Notes under the pieces: generated by a model
The model's database searches: none
Seen by the model: only the letters and a program-made list of their open reading frames with translations
Told to the model about the DNA's origin: nothing
Assembly (NCBI RefSeq): GCF_900116135.1
Contig: NZ_FOZX01000006.1
Location: forward strand, 186,001-250,000
Source: Saccharopolyspora flava
GTDB lineage: Bacteria > Actinomycetota > Actinomycetes > Mycobacteriales > Pseudonocardiaceae
Length of the DNA stretch: 64,000 nucleotides
Direction: 5' to 3'
In this document: positions 32,733 to 41,612 of the stretch, piece by piece
How the letters are laid out: every line of letters starts with the position of its first letter
Position numbering within the stretch: position 1 is the first letter of the stretch
Translations under genes and position numbers: made by a program

Positions 32733-34802
32733 TCAGCCGCGGCCGATCTCACCGCCGTCCTCGCGCCAGATCGCCACGACCGACGGACGCGGCTGGGAGG
32801 TGCCGCCGTCGGGCCAGTGCGATGCCGGGTTTCCCGCGTTGTGCCCGTCGATCTCGCCCGGGTGCTGCACCGCGACGGTCACGACCTTGTCGCGCACCAC
32901 GGGGCCGCAGGTCTCGGCGCCCTTGGGCACGGTCAGGAACTGCTTGACGAAACCGCGCTCCGGCCCGTCGACCGGCACCGCGAACAGGCCGTCGTTGGAG
33001 TCCAGCGCGTTGCCGTCGGTGGAGATCCACAGGTTGCCGTGGCGGTCGAAGGCCACGTTGTCCGGGCACGAGATCGGGCTGACCCGCGCCTTGTCGAAGC
33101 CGCCGAAGTAGGTGCCCGCGTCGTTCGGGTCGCCGCACACCAGCAGCAGGTTCCAGCCGAAGCGGGTGCCGGTGGTGTCGTCGTCGAGCTCCAGCACGTG
33201 ACCGTGCTTGTTGCCGACGCGCGGGTTGGCCTCGTCCGGAGCCGCGTTGCCCTCGCTGCCGCGGTTGCTGTTGTTGGTCAGCGCGCAGTAGACCTTGCCG
33301 TTGACCGGGTTCGGCTGGATGTCCTCGGGCCGGTCCATCTTGGTGGCACCGGCCTTGTCGGCGGCCAGGCGCGTGAAGACGTAGACCTCCTCGGCGGTGA
33401 AACCGGGGACGAAGGACTCGGTGCCGCTGGCCAGCTTGATCCACTCGCCGGTGCCGTCGAAGTGACCGTCGGAGGGCAGCGTCCCGGTGCCGTCGATCTC
33501 GCTCTCCGGGCTGTTGCCGGTGAACTTGGCGACGTAGAGCGTGCCGTCGTCGAGCAGGCTCATGTTGTGCCTGCGGGCCAGGGCGCTGGTGCCCTGCTTG
33601 ACCTTGCCGTTCGAGACGAACTTGTAGATGTAGTCGAAGCGCTCGTCGTCACCGGTGTAGGCCACGACGCGGCCGTCGTCGGCGACCTGGATGGACGCGC
33701 TCTCGTGCTTGAAGCGGCCCAGCGCGGTGTGCTTGACCGGGGTGGAGGTCGGGTCGTGCGGGTCGATCTCGACGATCCAGCCGAACCGGTTGACCTCGTT
33801 GGGTTCCCGCGCGATGTCCCAGCGCTCGTCGAACCGCTCCCACTTGCGGGTGCTCTCGGCGCCCTCGATGCCGTAGCGCGCGAGGCGCTCCTGCGCGACC
33901 GGGTCGGTGACGGAGTCGGCGTGGGCGAAGTACTGGTTGAAGTTCTCCTCGCCGGACAGGATCGTGCCCCACGGGGTGAGGCTGCCGGAGCAGTTGTTCT
34001 GCGTGCCGAGGACCTTCGTGCCGGTCGGGTCGGCCGAGGTCTTGAGCAGGTCGCTGCCCGCGGCGGGCCCGCGCACCTCGAACGGGGTGGTGAGGGTGAT
34101 GCGCCGGTTGTAGCGGCTCGGCGCCGGCTTGAGGCTGCCGTCGTCCTGGCGCTCGACGAGCACCACCGACAGGCCGTGCGCGGCCCAGGCGATCTTGGCC
34201 TGCTCCTCGGTGGGGTTGTTCTCGTCGTAGCCGAGGAACATGTGCTCCTCGGTGGTGTACTCGTGGTTGCACACCAGCAGACTCCGGGAACCGGTCCGGT
34301 CCAGGGCGATGAGCTCGGCGAAGTCGTTGTTGTAGCCGAACTGCTTCTCCTGGGCGGCGGCGCTCTGGTTCGCGAAGTCGAACTCGGGAGCGCCCTCGAC
34401 GATCGGGTCGCCCCAGCGGATCACGACGCCCTGCCGGTAGCCCTCGGGGATGACCACGGCGTCCTGGGTGTTCGGCGCGACGGGCGCGAAGTCGGTGCCG
34501 GGCACCGCGCCGCGGACCGGTCCGTCCGCCGGACCGGGCTTGGGCGCGGCGGCCGCGGTGCCGGTGAGCAGGGACGCTCCGCCGACGGTCAGCGCGAGCG
34601 CGCCGGTGGCCTTGAGCGCGCCGCGGCGGCTGAGCACGGACTCGACGATGTCACCGAAGTAGGCGTTGCCGGAGGTGTTCGGCGCCTCGTGCTGGCAGGC
34701 GTTGCCGCAGCGGTACTTGCAGGTGATCGAGGATCGGCTCGCGCTGTGGTGGGACGCGAGGGGGAGCGGGATGACCCGCCCGCTGTCCTGTCGGGAAGAC
34801 AA
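32733..34802 (-). CDS. PhoX-type alkaline phosphatase 1 (DUF839)
   Basis: This 689-aa exported phosphatase has a conserved Cys region TCKYRCGNACQHEAPN (about 30-45), a Tat motif SRRGALK followed by a hydrophobic stretch and TAAAAP. The PhoX/DUF839 beta-propeller shows RWGDPI, FGYNNDF, CNHEYTTEE, TPWGTILSGEEN and CPDNVAFD. PhoX enzymes use Fe3+ and Ca2+ to release phosphate outside the cell. Start TTG at 34802 is chosen because GGAGG lies 5 nt upstream, the same spacing as in the paralogue. A PHO-box-like repeat is upstream. Confidence 0.88.
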   Translation of the reverse strand: MSSRQDSGRVIPLPLASHHSASRSSITCKYRCGNACQHEAPNTSGNAYFGDIVESVLSRRGALKATGALALTVGGASLLTGTAAAAPKPGPADGPVRGAVPGTDFAPVAPNTQDAVVIPEGYRQGVVIRWGDPIVEGAPEFDFANQSAAAQEKQFGYNNDFAELIALDRTGSRSLLVCNHEYTTEEHMFLGYDENNPTEEQAKIAWAAHGLSVVLVERQDDGSLKPAPSRYNRRITLTTPFEVRGPAAGSDLLKTSADPTGTKVLGTQNNCSGSLTPWGTILSGEENFNQYFAHADSVTDPVAQERLARYGIEGAESTRKWERFDERWDIAREPNEVNRFGWIVEIDPHDPTSTPVKHTALGRFKHESASIQVADDGRVVAYTGDDERFDYIYKFVSNGKVKQGTSALARRHNMSLLDDGTLYVAKFTGNSPESEIDGTGTLPSDGHFDGTGEWIKLASGTESFVPGFTAEEVYVFTRLAADKAGATKMDRPEDIQPNPVNGKVYCALTNNSNRGSEGNAAPDEANPRVGNKHGHVLELDDDTTGTRFGWNLLLVCGDPNDAGTYFGGFDKARVSPISCPDNVAFDRHGNLWISTDGNALDSNDGLFAVPVDGPERGFVKQFLTVPKGAETCGPVVRDKVVTVAVQHPGEIDGHNAGNPASHWPDGGTSQPRPSVVAIWREDGGEIGRG

Positions 34803-34872
34803 GCGGACCTCCAGGAGGATTCGTTCGGAACACTCGAACGCTAGACAGATCGGGCGATCTCCCCGGTACATC

Positions 34873-34894
34873 CGGGTGAACAAGAACCGAACAA
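34873..34894 (-). promoter_or_regulatory. PHO-box-like 11-nt direct repeat before phoX 1
   Basis: On the minus strand TTGTTCGGTTC is followed directly by TTGTTCACCCG, two 11-nt direct repeats with a GTTCACC core like the Streptomyces PhoP box. A -10-like TAGCGT lies at 34838-34843. PhoP activation under phosphate limitation is inferred. Confidence 0.5.
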
Positions 34895-34936
34895 GCAACG
34901 CAGAGTCCCCAAAGCCCCTCCCCAGCCCCTCCCCAG

Positions 34937-35078
34937 GCCAAAAACTCCAACATCCGCCAGGTCAAAAACCGCAACATTCATCGGGTCGAAAACCGGGGTT
35001 TTTGACCGGTCGAATACCGCAGTTTTTGACCCGACGAATACCGCAGGTTTTGACCGGTCGAATCCTGCGGTATTCGAC
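34937..35078. repeat. Dispersed repeat family B, copy 3 (longest)
   Basis: About seven units of the types AAAACCGCAACATTC, CGAATACCGCAGTTTTTGAC and CGAATCCTGCGGTATTCGAC, alternating in orientation and joined by GACCGGTC or GACCCGAC. Units have diverged from the CCGCGG core of copies 1 and 2. It lies between the two phoX paralogues. Confidence 0.85.
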
Positions 35079-35202
35079 CTCGGGCGAGTCGGGGGCGGTG
35101 GGAGCGCGGCTTCGGGGGTGTGTGGGGACTTGTGGGTTTGTCGACATGGGGCTTCGTGGGGCTTGCTTCGGGGTTGGTCCCGTTGGGGTTCGTGCGTGGG
35201 TA

Positions 35203-35276
35203 GGGGACAGTTTTAGTGAGAACTGTCCATGATCAATGTCCCTTTTGTCCGGACAGTTTTCGCTAAAACTGCCCCC
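35203..35276. repeat. Dispersed repeat family C, copy 3 (diverged)
   Basis: The GGGGACAGTTTTAG arm (from 35203) and CTAAAACTG-CCCC arm (to 35275) flank a centre with CATGATCAATGTCCC and TTTTGTCCGGACA, as in the copies at 3179 and 61841. Inner arms differ (GTGAGAACTGTC instead of CCATAATCACC). It lies just downstream of phoX 2. Confidence 0.85.
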
Positions 35277-35308
35277 TGCCGCAGCGCACCTCCCTCGGGT
35301 CCCCTGGT

Positions 35309-37279
35309 TCAGCGCCAGATGGCGACTACTGAGGGGCGGGGTTGGGTGGTGCCTCCGTCGGGCCAGTGGCTGGCGGGGTTGTCGGCGTTGGCGCCGTCGA
35401 CCTCGCCGGGGTGCTGGGCCGAGATGAGGACGAGGTCGTCCTCGATGACCGGGCCGCAGGCCTCGGCGCCTCGGGGGACGCTGAGGAAGGCCTTGACGTG
35501 GCCGCGTTCCGGGCCTTCCAGCGGGACGGCGTAGAGGCCGTCGTTGAAGCCGAGCGCGTCGCTGGAGTCGGTGGTGATCCACAGGTTCCCGCGGCTGTCG
35601 AAGGCGACGTTGTCCGGGCAGGTGATCGGGCTTACCTGCGATTTGTCGTAGCCGGCGAAGTAGGTCGACGGGTCGGCCGGATCACCGCAGACCAGCAGCA
35701 GCCGCCAGGAGAACCGGGTGCCCGCCGGGTCGTCGTCGAGCTCCAGGACCTGACCGTGCTTGTTGCTGTTGCGCGGGTTCGGCTCGTCGGCCGGGGCGTG
35801 CCCGTCGGTGCCGCGGTCGGAGTTGTTGGTCAGCGCCGCGTAGACCCGCCCGGTCGTCGGGTGCGGCTGGACGTCCTCGGGCCGGTCCATCTTGGTCGCG
35901 CCCGCCTTGTCGGCGGCCAGCCGCGTGAAGACGTAGACCTCCTCGGCGCTCATGCCTTCGACGAAGCTGGTGTCGTTGTGCGCCAACGGGATCCACGCGC
36001 CCGCGCCGTCGAACTCGCCGTCGGCGGGCAGCGTCCCGGACCCGTCGATCTCGCCGGGGCTGTCGCCGGTGAACGTCGCGACGTAGAGCGTCCCGGAGTC
36101 CAGCAGCGCCATGTTGTGCCTGCGCGCGAGCCCGCTGCCACCGGGTTTCACCGTGCCGTCGGAGACGAACCGGTACAGGTACTCGAACTTCTCGTCATCG
36201 CCCATGTAGGCGGCGACGCGGCCGTCGTCGAGGACCCGGATGTTGGCGCCCTCGTGCTTGAACCGGCCCAGCGCGGTGTGCTTGACCGGCGTGGAGGTCG
36301 GGTCGTGCGGGTCGACCTCCACGATCCAGCCGAACCGGTTGGGCTCGTTGACCTGCTGGGAGAGGTCCCAGCGCGAGTCGAAGCGCTCCCACTTGCGGTC
36401 GGTCTCGGCGCCCTCGATGCCGTAGCGCGCGAGGCGTTCCCGGGTGGCCGGCTCGGTGACCGAGTCGGCGTGGGCGAAGTACTGGTGGAAGTTCTCCTCG
36501 CCGGACAGGATCGTGCCCCACGGCGTCACGCCGCCCGAGCAGTTGTTCATGGTGCCCAGCGAGCGCGTGCCCGTCGGGTCGGCCGGGGTCTTCAGGAACT
36601 CGCTGCCCGCGGCGGGCCCGCGCAGCTCGAACGGGGTGGTGAGGGTGATCCGCCGGTTCAGCGGGTCGATCACCGGCTTCTTGTCGTCCAGCACCACGAC
36701 CGAGAGCCCGTGCGCCGCCCAGGAGATCCGGGCCTGCTGCTCGGTGGGGTTGTCGGCGTCGTAGCCGCGGAAGACGAACTCCTCGGTGACGTACTCGTGG
36801 TTGTTGATCATCAGCCTGCGGCCGTCGGGCAGCGGCAGCAGCGCGCAGAAGTCGTTGTTGTAGCCGAACTGGCCTTCCTGAGCTTCGGGGGTCTGCGCGT
36901 CGAAGTCGAATTCCGGTGCGCCGGGCAGGATCGGGTCGCCCCAGCGGATCACGACCTGCTGCTGGAAGCCCTCCGGGATCACCACGGCGTCCTCGGTGTT
37001 GGGCCGGATCGGCTCGAAGTCCAGGCCTGGCGCGGAGAAGTCCAGGTCTGCGGCGGCTTCGCGGGAGGCGAGCGCGGGCACGGCGAGCGCGGCCGAGGCC
37101 ACCGCACCGGCCTTGAGCAGGCCGCGGCGGCTCAGGGCCTGGTTCAGCGCCTGCCCGAAGGTCGGGTTGTCCGTGGTGTTCGGCGGGTGCTGGGAGCACT
37201 GGTCGCCGCAGCGGTATCGGCAGGTGACGTGGGCGCGTCCGCCACCGAGCAGCGGCAGGAGTCGACGTTCGGGAGCCAC
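35309..37279 (-). CDS. PhoX-type alkaline phosphatase 2 (DUF839)
   Basis: This 656-aa paralogue of the neighbouring protein shares nearly all motifs: TCRYRCGDQCSQHPPN, Tat-like SRRGLLKAG, RWGDPILPGAPEFDFD, GYNNDFCALL, NNHEYVTEE, TPWGTILSGEEN and CPDNVAFDSRGNLW. The start is the GTG at 37279 with GGAGG 5 nt upstream; longer N-terminal extensions lack a ribosome-binding site. The tandem pair suggests gene duplication with retained phosphate control. Confidence 0.88.
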   Translation of the reverse strand: MAPERRLLPLLGGGRAHVTCRYRCGDQCSQHPPNTTDNPTFGQALNQALSRRGLLKAGAVASAALAVPALASREAAADLDFSAPGLDFEPIRPNTEDAVVIPEGFQQQVVIRWGDPILPGAPEFDFDAQTPEAQEGQFGYNNDFCALLPLPDGRRLMINNHEYVTEEFVFRGYDADNPTEQQARISWAAHGLSVVVLDDKKPVIDPLNRRITLTTPFELRGPAAGSEFLKTPADPTGTRSLGTMNNCSGGVTPWGTILSGEENFHQYFAHADSVTEPATRERLARYGIEGAETDRKWERFDSRWDLSQQVNEPNRFGWIVEVDPHDPTSTPVKHTALGRFKHEGANIRVLDDGRVAAYMGDDEKFEYLYRFVSDGTVKPGGSGLARRHNMALLDSGTLYVATFTGDSPGEIDGSGTLPADGEFDGAGAWIPLAHNDTSFVEGMSAEEVYVFTRLAADKAGATKMDRPEDVQPHPTTGRVYAALTNNSDRGTDGHAPADEPNPRNSNKHGQVLELDDDPAGTRFSWRLLLVCGDPADPSTYFAGYDKSQVSPITCPDNVAFDSRGNLWITTDSSDALGFNDGLYAVPLEGPERGHVKAFLSVPRGAEACGPVIEDDLVLISAQHPGEVDGANADNPASHWPDGGTTQPRPSVVAIWR

Positions 37280-37341
37280 CGGGACCTCCAAGCTGTTCGA
37301 GAACGGCATGGAGCGTAGGCGACCGGGCGCGCAAAACAAGT

Positions 37342-37363
37342 ATTTGGCGAACATTGGGCGAAA
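37342..37363 (-). promoter_or_regulatory. PHO-box-like 11-nt direct repeat before phoX 2
   Basis: On the minus strand TTTCGCCCAAT is followed by GTTCGCCAAAT, two 11-nt direct repeats. A -10-like TACGCT sits at 37312-37317, giving nearly the same box-to-promoter geometry as in phoX 1. Confidence 0.5.
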
Positions 37364-37366
37364 TGA

Positions 37367-37407
37367 CGAGAGGGCGTGCGGATCGTGGTGATCCGCACGC
37401 CCTCTCG
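37367..37407 (-). terminator. 18-bp stem terminator of the MFS gene
   Basis: Arms 37367-37384 and 37390-37407 are perfectly complementary with a 5-nt loop, 14 bp beyond the MFS stop. It sits directly beside the PHO-box-like repeat of phoX 2. Confidence 0.8.
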
Positions 37408-37420
37408 CGAGCTGTGGCGA

Positions 37421-38644
37421 TCAGACCTCTTCGCCGACCACGGCCGCCTCGCTGGGGACCCGGTGCGCGTCGGCCTTGCTGCGCAGGCCCGGGGCCAGCA
37501 GCAGCGCGGCGATGACGCACAGCACGGCTCCGACGGCGAACGGCGCGTGGTTGGAGCCGAACCAGGTGGCGACGTGGCCGACCAGGGTGGCCGCCGCGGC
37601 ACCGCCGAGCCAGCGGCAGAAGTTGTAGCCCGCGCTGGCCACCGGGCGCGGCGCGTCGCTGACGCTCATCGCCGAACCGGTGAACAGCGTGTTGAGCAGG
37701 CCCGAGGCCAGGCCGCTGAGGACCACGCCGACGACCACGACGGGCTTCGGCCCCACGGACATGACGCCGAGGATCACCGCGTAGAGCAGCACCGCGATGA
37801 TCGTGCCGCCGACCTCGCCGAAGCGGGCCGCCAGCTTCGGCGCCAGCGTCACGCCGGCCACCGCCACGCACAGGCCCCAGCCGAAGAACACCAGGCCGAC
37901 CGCGATCGCGCCGAACTCCAGCACGAACGGCGCCCAGGCCAGCACGATGAAGAAGCTGGCGGTGTAGAACGCCGAACCGAGCGAGGTGCGCAGCAGTCCG
38001 CGGTGCTTGAGCGCCTTGAGCGGGTCGAGGACGCTGATCTTGGCGCGGCTGGCGCGGTCCCCGTCCTTGGGCAGGAACCCGGCGGAGAGGATCAGCGCGA
38101 CGGCCATCAGCGCCGCGGTGCCCGCGAACGGGCCGCGCCAGGAGATGTCGCCGAGCAGCGCGCCGAGCAGCGGCCCGGTGGACAGGCCGATGCCCAGCGC
38201 GGCTTCGTAGAGCAGGACGGCCGCTTGCTGGCCGCCCGAGGCCGCGCCGACGATCACCGACAGGGCGGTGGCGATGAAGAAGGCGTTGCCCAGGCCCCAC
38301 ACCGCGCGCAGCGCGACGAGCTGACCGATGGAGCTCGCCAGCGCGCACGCGATGGTGGCCAGCACGATCAGGACCAGGCCGGTGACCACGGTGCGCTTGG
38401 GCCCGTAGCGGGCGCTGAACGCGCCGGTGATCAGCATGGCCACGACCTGAACGCCCAGGTAGGACGAGAACAGCAGGGTGACCTGCTCGGGTCCCGCGTG
38501 CATCGCCTCGGCGATGGACAGCAGGATCGGGTCCACCAGTCCGATGCCCATGAAGGCGATGACCGCGGCGAAGGCGGTGATCCACACCGCCTTCGGTTGT
38601 CCCTTGAAGACGTCGAGTAACCGAACGTCGTGCCCGGCGCTCAT
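37421..38644 (-). CDS. MFS drug/metabolite transporter
   Basis: This 407-aa 12-helix transporter has a motif-A-like GAFSARYGPKRTVV between helices 2 and 3 and a motif-C-like GIGLSTGPLLGALLG in helix 5, typical of proton-coupled drug efflux (DHA1-like) systems. ATG at 38644 is used; GAGGGG lies about 10 nt upstream, and a GTG at 38650 is also possible. Substrate unknown. Confidence 0.85.
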   Translation of the reverse strand: MSAGHDVRLLDVFKGQPKAVWITAFAAVIAFMGIGLVDPILLSIAEAMHAGPEQVTLLFSSYLGVQVVAMLITGAFSARYGPKRTVVTGLVLIVLATIACALASSIGQLVALRAVWGLGNAFFIATALSVIVGAASGGQQAAVLLYEAALGIGLSTGPLLGALLGDISWRGPFAGTAALMAVALILSAGFLPKDGDRASRAKISVLDPLKALKHRGLLRTSLGSAFYTASFFIVLAWAPFVLEFGAIAVGLVFFGWGLCVAVAGVTLAPKLAARFGEVGGTIIAVLLYAVILGVMSVGPKPVVVVGVVLSGLASGLLNTLFTGSAMSVSDAPRPVASAGYNFCRWLGGAAAATLVGHVATWFGSNHAPFAVGAVLCVIAALLLAPGLRSKADAHRVPSEAAVVGEEV

Positions 38645-38771
38645 CGACACGTCACCCCTCATCAACGGCGTTCGCAGCTGCGGTTGCGGCTGCTCGGAAA
38701 AGTCACATCGTTCGCAATGCTAAACAATTCTCGTTAGCAGGACAAACGGAGATGAGCAGCGTCACCGCGAA

Positions 38772-40505
38772 TCAGACATCCAGGGCGCCGCGCGCCGCCG
38801 CTGCGACCTCCTCGTCCTCGTGGTGCTCGGCCAGCGCTGCCAGCAGCTCCCCGGCGTGCGAGTGACCGCTCGCGGCCAGGTCCGCCACCAGCTGCAACTG
38901 CGCCTCCTGCGACTGCTCGGCGACCTCACCGATCAGCAGCGCCGGATCCGACTCCAGAGACACCGCCAGCACATCGGCGGTGAACAGCACCGGATCGCCC
39001 TCGCGCGTCACCTGCTCCTCGGTCGTGGCCTCCAGCCACACCCGCACCGCCGCGCCGCACACCTCGTCCTCGGCGACCTCGCGCGCCGCCGCGACACCGT
39101 CGTCGCCGGTCACCGCCAGCAGCGCCAGCGTGGGCACCCGCACCGCCGGGTCGTCGACCAGCTCCAGCAGCGCGGTTAGCTCCTCCGCCGCCTGCTGCGA
39201 ACCCCGGTGCTCGATCCAGTGCGCGGCCAGCGACTCCTGGACCGGTGGCGCTGCATCGGCGAACAGCAGCACCACCAGCTCGGCCGGGGCCAGCCGCAGC
39301 GCCTCGGTGGTCGGTACCCGGAAACCGAACGCCCGCAACGACTCCCGCGCCGCCCACACGCCCGCGGGCAGCAGCTCGACGAACGCCTGGAACGGCTGCT
39401 CCTCCTCGCTCGCGTGACGCGTGCGCAGCGCCCCCATCGACTCCCACTGCTGCACGATCCGCGTCACCAGGCCCAGCACCGGCTCCGGGTCCTCGGAACC
39501 GGCCACGTCGGCCGCCGCGCCGGCCACGACCTCCAGCGGCACCTCGCCGGCCGCGGAGTAGAGCATGCTCAGCACGGACTGCACCAGCTCCGGCAGCAGG
39601 TCGTCGTCGCTGTCGGCGGCGATCGCGTCGAGGTCCTCGCGGAAGGCGTCGTCGAGCAGCACGAAGCTCTGCCACAGCTTCGTCCACAGCACCTCCGGCT
39701 CGGCCAGCACCGGACCGGCGATCAGCGTCGGGGCCGGCCGCCCGCCGACGACCCGCAGGAGCCCGGCGCGCTGCGCCCACTCCAGCAGCAGCCCGGCGGT
39801 GGCCTCGTCCTCGCCCAGCGCGGCCGCCAGCTTCTCCGGCCCCTCCGCCGCCTGCTCCACCACGGTGCGGATCCGCTCGATGATCGGCGCCTGCGCCGCG
39901 ATCGCGCGCAGCGGTTCGGACTCGGTCGGCTCCACCGGGCTCAGCCACACCCTCGGCTGCGGTTCCGGGTCGCCGGCCTCGCGCGCGGCGATCTCGTCGG
40001 CCGTGTCCTGGTCGACGTCGAGCTCACCGGCGTCCACCGCCTCGTGGAACGCCTCCACCGCGGCGTCGTCGGAGTCGTCCACGCCCAGCTCGCGCATCGT
40101 GGTCGTCCAGAACTTCTCCGAGCTCCACTCGCCCGGATCGGCCATCGCCGTCAGGTACGCCGGGACTGCGGAGTCGATCGCCTCGTGCAGCTCGGAGGTC
40201 GCATCGGTCGAGGTCAGCAGCCGCTCGTCGGCGAGGAAGTCGATCCAGCGGTGCAGCAGGGCAGGGGCCGCCGACCAGTCCTCGGTCAGCACCGCGCGGC
40301 GTGGCACGACCTCGGTCAGGGCGCGGACCACGTCCTCCTCGGTCCAGTGCGCCAGCATCCCGTCGGCGAGGAACTTGTCGTCGAGCAGCAGCTCGACGAG
40401 CTCCGCCGCTTCGAGCTCGGGGTGGCGGGTGGTGAAGCGGTCGATCAGTTCGGCGCAGGCCTCGTCGAAGCGTTCCTGCTCGCCGCGGATGAAAACGGTG
40501 CGCAT
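38772..40505 (-). CDS. Large acidic alpha-helical protein of unknown function
   Basis: This 577-aa protein is strongly acidic (many D/E pairs such as DSDDAA and DSDDDLLPE) and predicted largely helical, with HEAT-like repeats near the C-terminus (LVDDPAVRVPTLALLAVTGDDGVAAAREVAEDE). It has no signal, membrane segment or recognised catalytic motif. Codon use matches neighbours, and start MRTVFIRGE is well defined. It may be a protein-interaction scaffold; that is inference. Confidence 0.65.
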   Translation of the reverse strand: MRTVFIRGEQERFDEACAELIDRFTTRHPELEAAELVELLLDDKFLADGMLAHWTEEDVVRALTEVVPRRAVLTEDWSAAPALLHRWIDFLADERLLTSTDATSELHEAIDSAVPAYLTAMADPGEWSSEKFWTTTMRELGVDDSDDAAVEAFHEAVDAGELDVDQDTADEIAAREAGDPEPQPRVWLSPVEPTESEPLRAIAAQAPIIERIRTVVEQAAEGPEKLAAALGEDEATAGLLLEWAQRAGLLRVVGGRPAPTLIAGPVLAEPEVLWTKLWQSFVLLDDAFREDLDAIAADSDDDLLPELVQSVLSMLYSAAGEVPLEVVAGAAADVAGSEDPEPVLGLVTRIVQQWESMGALRTRHASEEEQPFQAFVELLPAGVWAARESLRAFGFRVPTTEALRLAPAELVVLLFADAAPPVQESLAAHWIEHRGSQQAAEELTALLELVDDPAVRVPTLALLAVTGDDGVAAAREVAEDEVCGAAVRVWLEATTEEQVTREGDPVLFTADVLAVSLESDPALLIGEVAEQSQEAQLQLVADLAASGHSHAGELLAALAEHHEDEEVAAAARGALDV

Positions 40506-40626
40506 GGCGACCCCATTCGCTCACGTGTGCGGATCTCGTGCCCACAGGTTAGAGACCGATCCACGGCGAGCCCGGGAACGCAAGCAAGGTCGTGCACTCG
40601 TGTCGTGATCCCCCGATGGGGTGAGT

Positions 40627-41001
40627 TCAGTGCCAGATGCCGGCGGCCAGCAGCACCCCGAGCAAGCCCGCACCGAGCCCGACCAGCACCGATCCGACCA
40701 CGTTGAGCACGCCCAGCAGCCGCGCGCCGCCGGTCAGCAGGCGCACGCTCTCGTAGCCGAAGGTGCTGAACGTCGTCAGCGCACCGCACAACCCCACGCC
40801 CAGCACGGTCTGCAGCACCGGCATCGGCGCGCCGAACAGCGCCGCCCCGGCGAGGAATCCGAGCAGCAGCGAACCGACCGCGTTGACCACCAGCGTTCCC
40901 CACGGGAACCCGGTGTCGTGGCGCGCCTGCACCCAGCGGTCGGTCAGGAAGCGCAGGCTCGCCCCGGTGGCGCCGCCGAGCGCGACGAGCAGGACCGTCA
41001 C
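40627..41001 (-). CDS. crcB: Fluoride channel subunit CrcB (second gene)
   Basis: This 124-aa, four-helix Fluc protein exports fluoride. Conserved: GGATGASLRFL, LVVNAVGSLLLGF and GALTTFSTFGYE. The Phe-box and polar track residues are present. GTG overlaps the upstream crcB stop by 4 bp. Two unequal subunits in tandem usually form one dual-topology heterodimer. Confidence 0.93.
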   Translation of the reverse strand: MTVLLVALGGATGASLRFLTDRWVQARHDTGFPWGTLVVNAVGSLLLGFLAGAALFGAPMPVLQTVLGVGLCGALTTFSTFGYESVRLLTGGARLLGVLNVVGSVLVGLGAGLLGVLLAAGIWH

Positions 41002-41447
41002 GACACCTCCCGCCGGACCCCGCGCGCCAGCGCCCGCGTCGCGGTCACGCCCACGAACACCGCGACCAGGCAGCACAGCACGGTGCCCAGCAGGTAGCCC
41101 AGCGCGGGGAGCGGTTCGGTCACCGCCATCCGCAGCGCGTCGGTGACGTAGGTGGAGAAGGTGGTGAACCCGCCCAGCACGCCCACGCCGAGGAACGGCC
41201 GCAGCAGCCGGTGCGGGGTGATCACCTCGGTGATCACGCACATCAGCACGCCCAGGGCCAGGCAGCCCAGCACGTTGACCAGGAACGTCGACATCGGCCC
41301 CGGCCAGATCAGGCTCGCGCCGTAGCGCAGCACCGAACCGAGCGCGCCTCCTGCGGCGACCACGGCCAGCAGGTCCAGGGGGATCGCGGGGGCGGGCTTT
41401 CCGCGCGCGGGCGCAGCGGCCGTCCGCGTCTCGGCGGAAGAAGCCAT
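40998..41447 (-). CDS. crcB: Fluoride channel subunit CrcB (first gene)
   Basis: This 149-aa, four-helix Fluc protein has GGALGSVLRYG, FLVNVLGCLALG and GGFTTFSTYV. It has a 25-residue polar N-terminal extension compared with its partner. ATG at 41447 is set by GGAGG 5 nt upstream; a longer frame has no ribosome-binding site. No convincing fluoride riboswitch was found upstream. Confidence 0.92.
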   Translation of the reverse strand: MASSAETRTAAAPARGKPAPAIPLDLLAVVAAGGALGSVLRYGASLIWPGPMSTFLVNVLGCLALGVLMCVITEVITPHRLLRPFLGVGVLGGFTTFSTYVTDALRMAVTEPLPALGYLLGTVLCCLVAVFVGVTATRALARGVRREVS

Positions 41448-41527
41448 CGACACCTCCGTGACCATCTCCGCCGAGGGTACCGGTCCGGGTGCCTGACCAG
41501 GGTCGATCGCGACCGAGGTCTCATGAG

Positions 41528-41555
41528 GGGGGAAGTTTTCATGAAAACTTCCCCC
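41528..41555. repeat. Family D palindrome, isolated copy
   Basis: A perfect 28-bp palindrome: AAGTTTTCATGAAAACTT flanked by five G and five C. It has the same core as the five copies at 14126-14409. It lies between the OmpA-like and crcB genes. Confidence 0.9.
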
Positions 41556-41573
41556 GAACACGACGGAGGGACG

Positions 41574-41609
41574 ACCGACGTTGGTCGACCGTCCCTCCGG
41601 GTGAAGGTG
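41574..41609 (-). terminator. Terminator of the OmpA-like gene
   Basis: CGGAGGGAC (41574-41582) pairs with GTCCCTCCG (41601-41609), enclosing a smaller GACC/GGTC hairpin. It directly follows the stop codon on the minus strand. Confidence 0.65.
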
Positions 41610-41612
41610 TGA

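Noticed and set aside
32613-34844. Long plus-strand open frames opposite the phoX genes
   Set aside because: They mirror the minus-strand codon pattern, lack starts with ribosome-binding sites and show no domain.
41448-41530. Fluoride (crcB) riboswitch upstream of the crcB pair
   Set aside because: GGAGATGG near the start codon looks like part of the motif, but the pseudoknot partner and conserved stems are absent.
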